In this document: in pieces, positions 37,998 through 38,561 of the stretch | Layout of the letters: every line of letters begins with the position of its first letter | Numbering within the stretch: the stretch's first letter is position 1 | Assembly (NCBI GenBank): GCA_045538895.1 | Contig: JAZQEH010000001.1 | Coordinates: 1-38,561 of the forward strand | Length of the DNA stretch: 38,561 nt | Reading direction: 5' to 3' | DNA from: UMGS902 sp045538895 | Lineage (GTDB): Bacteria; Bacillota; Clostridia; Oscillospirales; CAG-272 | The notes under the pieces: generated by a model | The model's input: the letters and a program-made list of their open reading frames with translations, nothing else | Told to the model about the DNA's origin: nothing | Databases searched by the model: none | Translations under genes and position numbers: made by a program

Positions 37998-38561
37998 TTA
38001 ATTTGCCACATACATTTGCTTGTATGGATTCTTGCTGTCGGGTGTAACGACAGTAAAGGGCGAGGCTAATACCTCATTCATATCGTAACCGAATAAATCA
38101 CAGTATTCGGTGACATACGTTTTCAATTCTTTCATATCCGATTCATCGGCAGGGCGAGCTGTTACCTGACTCGGAAATTTCACGTCCTTACATTCGCTTC
38201 TGAGAAACATTTTACCACCATGCATTCCCGTGCAGGGAAAGAACCCGACGATTTTTTTACCCGTTGCCTCAAGGCCGAGAACAACGATAACACCGCCTGC
38301 CTGATATTCGCCGAGAAAACTGCCGGCAGTTCCGCCAATCACCATAACGGGAACCTTTTCCTTATAGGCTTTCATATGGATGCCTGCTCGGTAGCCTGCA
38401 TTGCCCTTAACAAAGATTTTGCCACCACGCATAGCGTAACCGGCAGCATCGCCGATATTGCCGTGAATAATAATTTCGCCCTCGTTCATCGTATCACCCA
38501 CGGCATCCTGCGCGTTTGCATTTACGATAATGGTCGATCCATTGAGATAAGCACCGAGAGC
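37998..38561 (-). CDS. Glutamate-synthase GXGXG-domain protein (5' end outside window)
   Basis: The frame runs off the right edge, so only the C-terminal 187 residues are seen. They form the GXGXG beta-helix of glutamate synthase alpha subunit: ALGAYLNGSTIIVNANAQDA, then GEIIIHGNIGDAAGYAMRGG, KGNAGYRAGIHMKAY and LGEYQAGGVIVVLG. In several Clostridia GltB is split, with amidotransferase, FMN synthase and GXGXG parts on separate genes; the short end and independent stop fit that. It is upstream of glnA on the same strand, so this is a GS/GOGAT operon. Confidence 0.88.
   Translation of the reverse strand, partial: ALGAYLNGSTIIVNANAQDAVGDTMNEGEIIIHGNIGDAAGYAMRGGKIFVKGNAGYRAGIHMKAYKEKVPVMVIGGTAGSFLGEYQAGGVIVVLGLEATGKKIVGFFPCTGMHGGKMFLRSECKDVKFPSQVTARPADESDMKELKTYVTEYCDLFGYDMNEVLASPFTVVTPDSKNPYKQMYVAN

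Overview
The window looks like chromosomal DNA of an anaerobic, spore-forming, low-to-mid GC Firmicute of the class Clostridia, most likely a gut fermenter. The evidence is spoVAC/AD/AE sporulation genes, meso-diaminopimelate dehydrogenase, a bifunctional AdhE, two [FeFe]-hydrogenase-fold proteins, an ANTAR regulator beside glutamine synthetase, and short palindromic repeats of the kind scattered through gut Firmicutes. No rRNA, tRNA or CRISPR array was seen.

Layout. (1) 1-4.9 kb, minus strand: an AllH/DUF2877 gene overlapping an acetate-kinase homologue with an altered active site, a CLC-type anion transporter, and ddh, with two palindromic repeat elements. (2) 5-9.3 kb, minus strand: a possible four-gene operon of a winged-helix protein, a membrane protein with Rossmann/RCK-like and RyR-like domains, a free-standing RyR domain protein, and a HAD phosphatase. 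This is one of the two most interesting parts. (3) 9.4-13.8 kb: a broken-up spoVA locus (spoVAD-spoVAE on plus, spoVAC on minus), separated by a FliB-like gene and glycosyltransferase debris, then a stand-alone TipAS domain gene and about 0.75 kb of remnants. (4) 13.8-20.5 kb: GNAT, then a beta-galactoside locus (AraC regulator divergent from a GPH symporter and GH2 beta-galactosidase, followed by a ROK glucokinase). (5) 20.6-31.2 kb: a LysR regulator, then an eight-gene same-strand run adhE - APH-fold kinase - two [2Fe-2S] mini-proteins - PAS-containing sensory-type [FeFe] hydrogenase (HydS-like) - SpoIIE-type PP2C phosphatase - group B-like [FeFe] hydrogenase - pfkA, with a Rex-like operator before adhE and a terminator after pfkA. 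(6) 31.2-36.05 kb: a recombinase island with two 288-bp repeat units set 353 bp apart, bounded by 8-bp inverted ends and full of TGTCC/GGACA motifs, then a zinc-ribbon HTH protein, a small SHOCT-like protein, two overlapping large serine recombinases and a truncated SLOG/DUF1273-like pseudogene. (7) 36.1-38.6 kb, minus strand: nitrogen assimilation (GltB-type GXGXG protein, glnA, ANTAR regulator).

How it fits together. Regions 4 and 5 form a path from beta-galactosides through glucokinase and phosphofructokinase to ethanol and H2, with plausible control by NADH/NAD+ (Rex) and by H2 or redox state (HydS-like protein with a kinase and a phosphatase encoded beside it). The RyR/RCK operon is a plausible ligand-gated membrane sensor or effector of unknown role. 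The recombinase island lies between the pfkA operon and the nitrogen operon and is probably a mobile element or the remains of one. All assignments come from reading motifs by eye; no database search was run.
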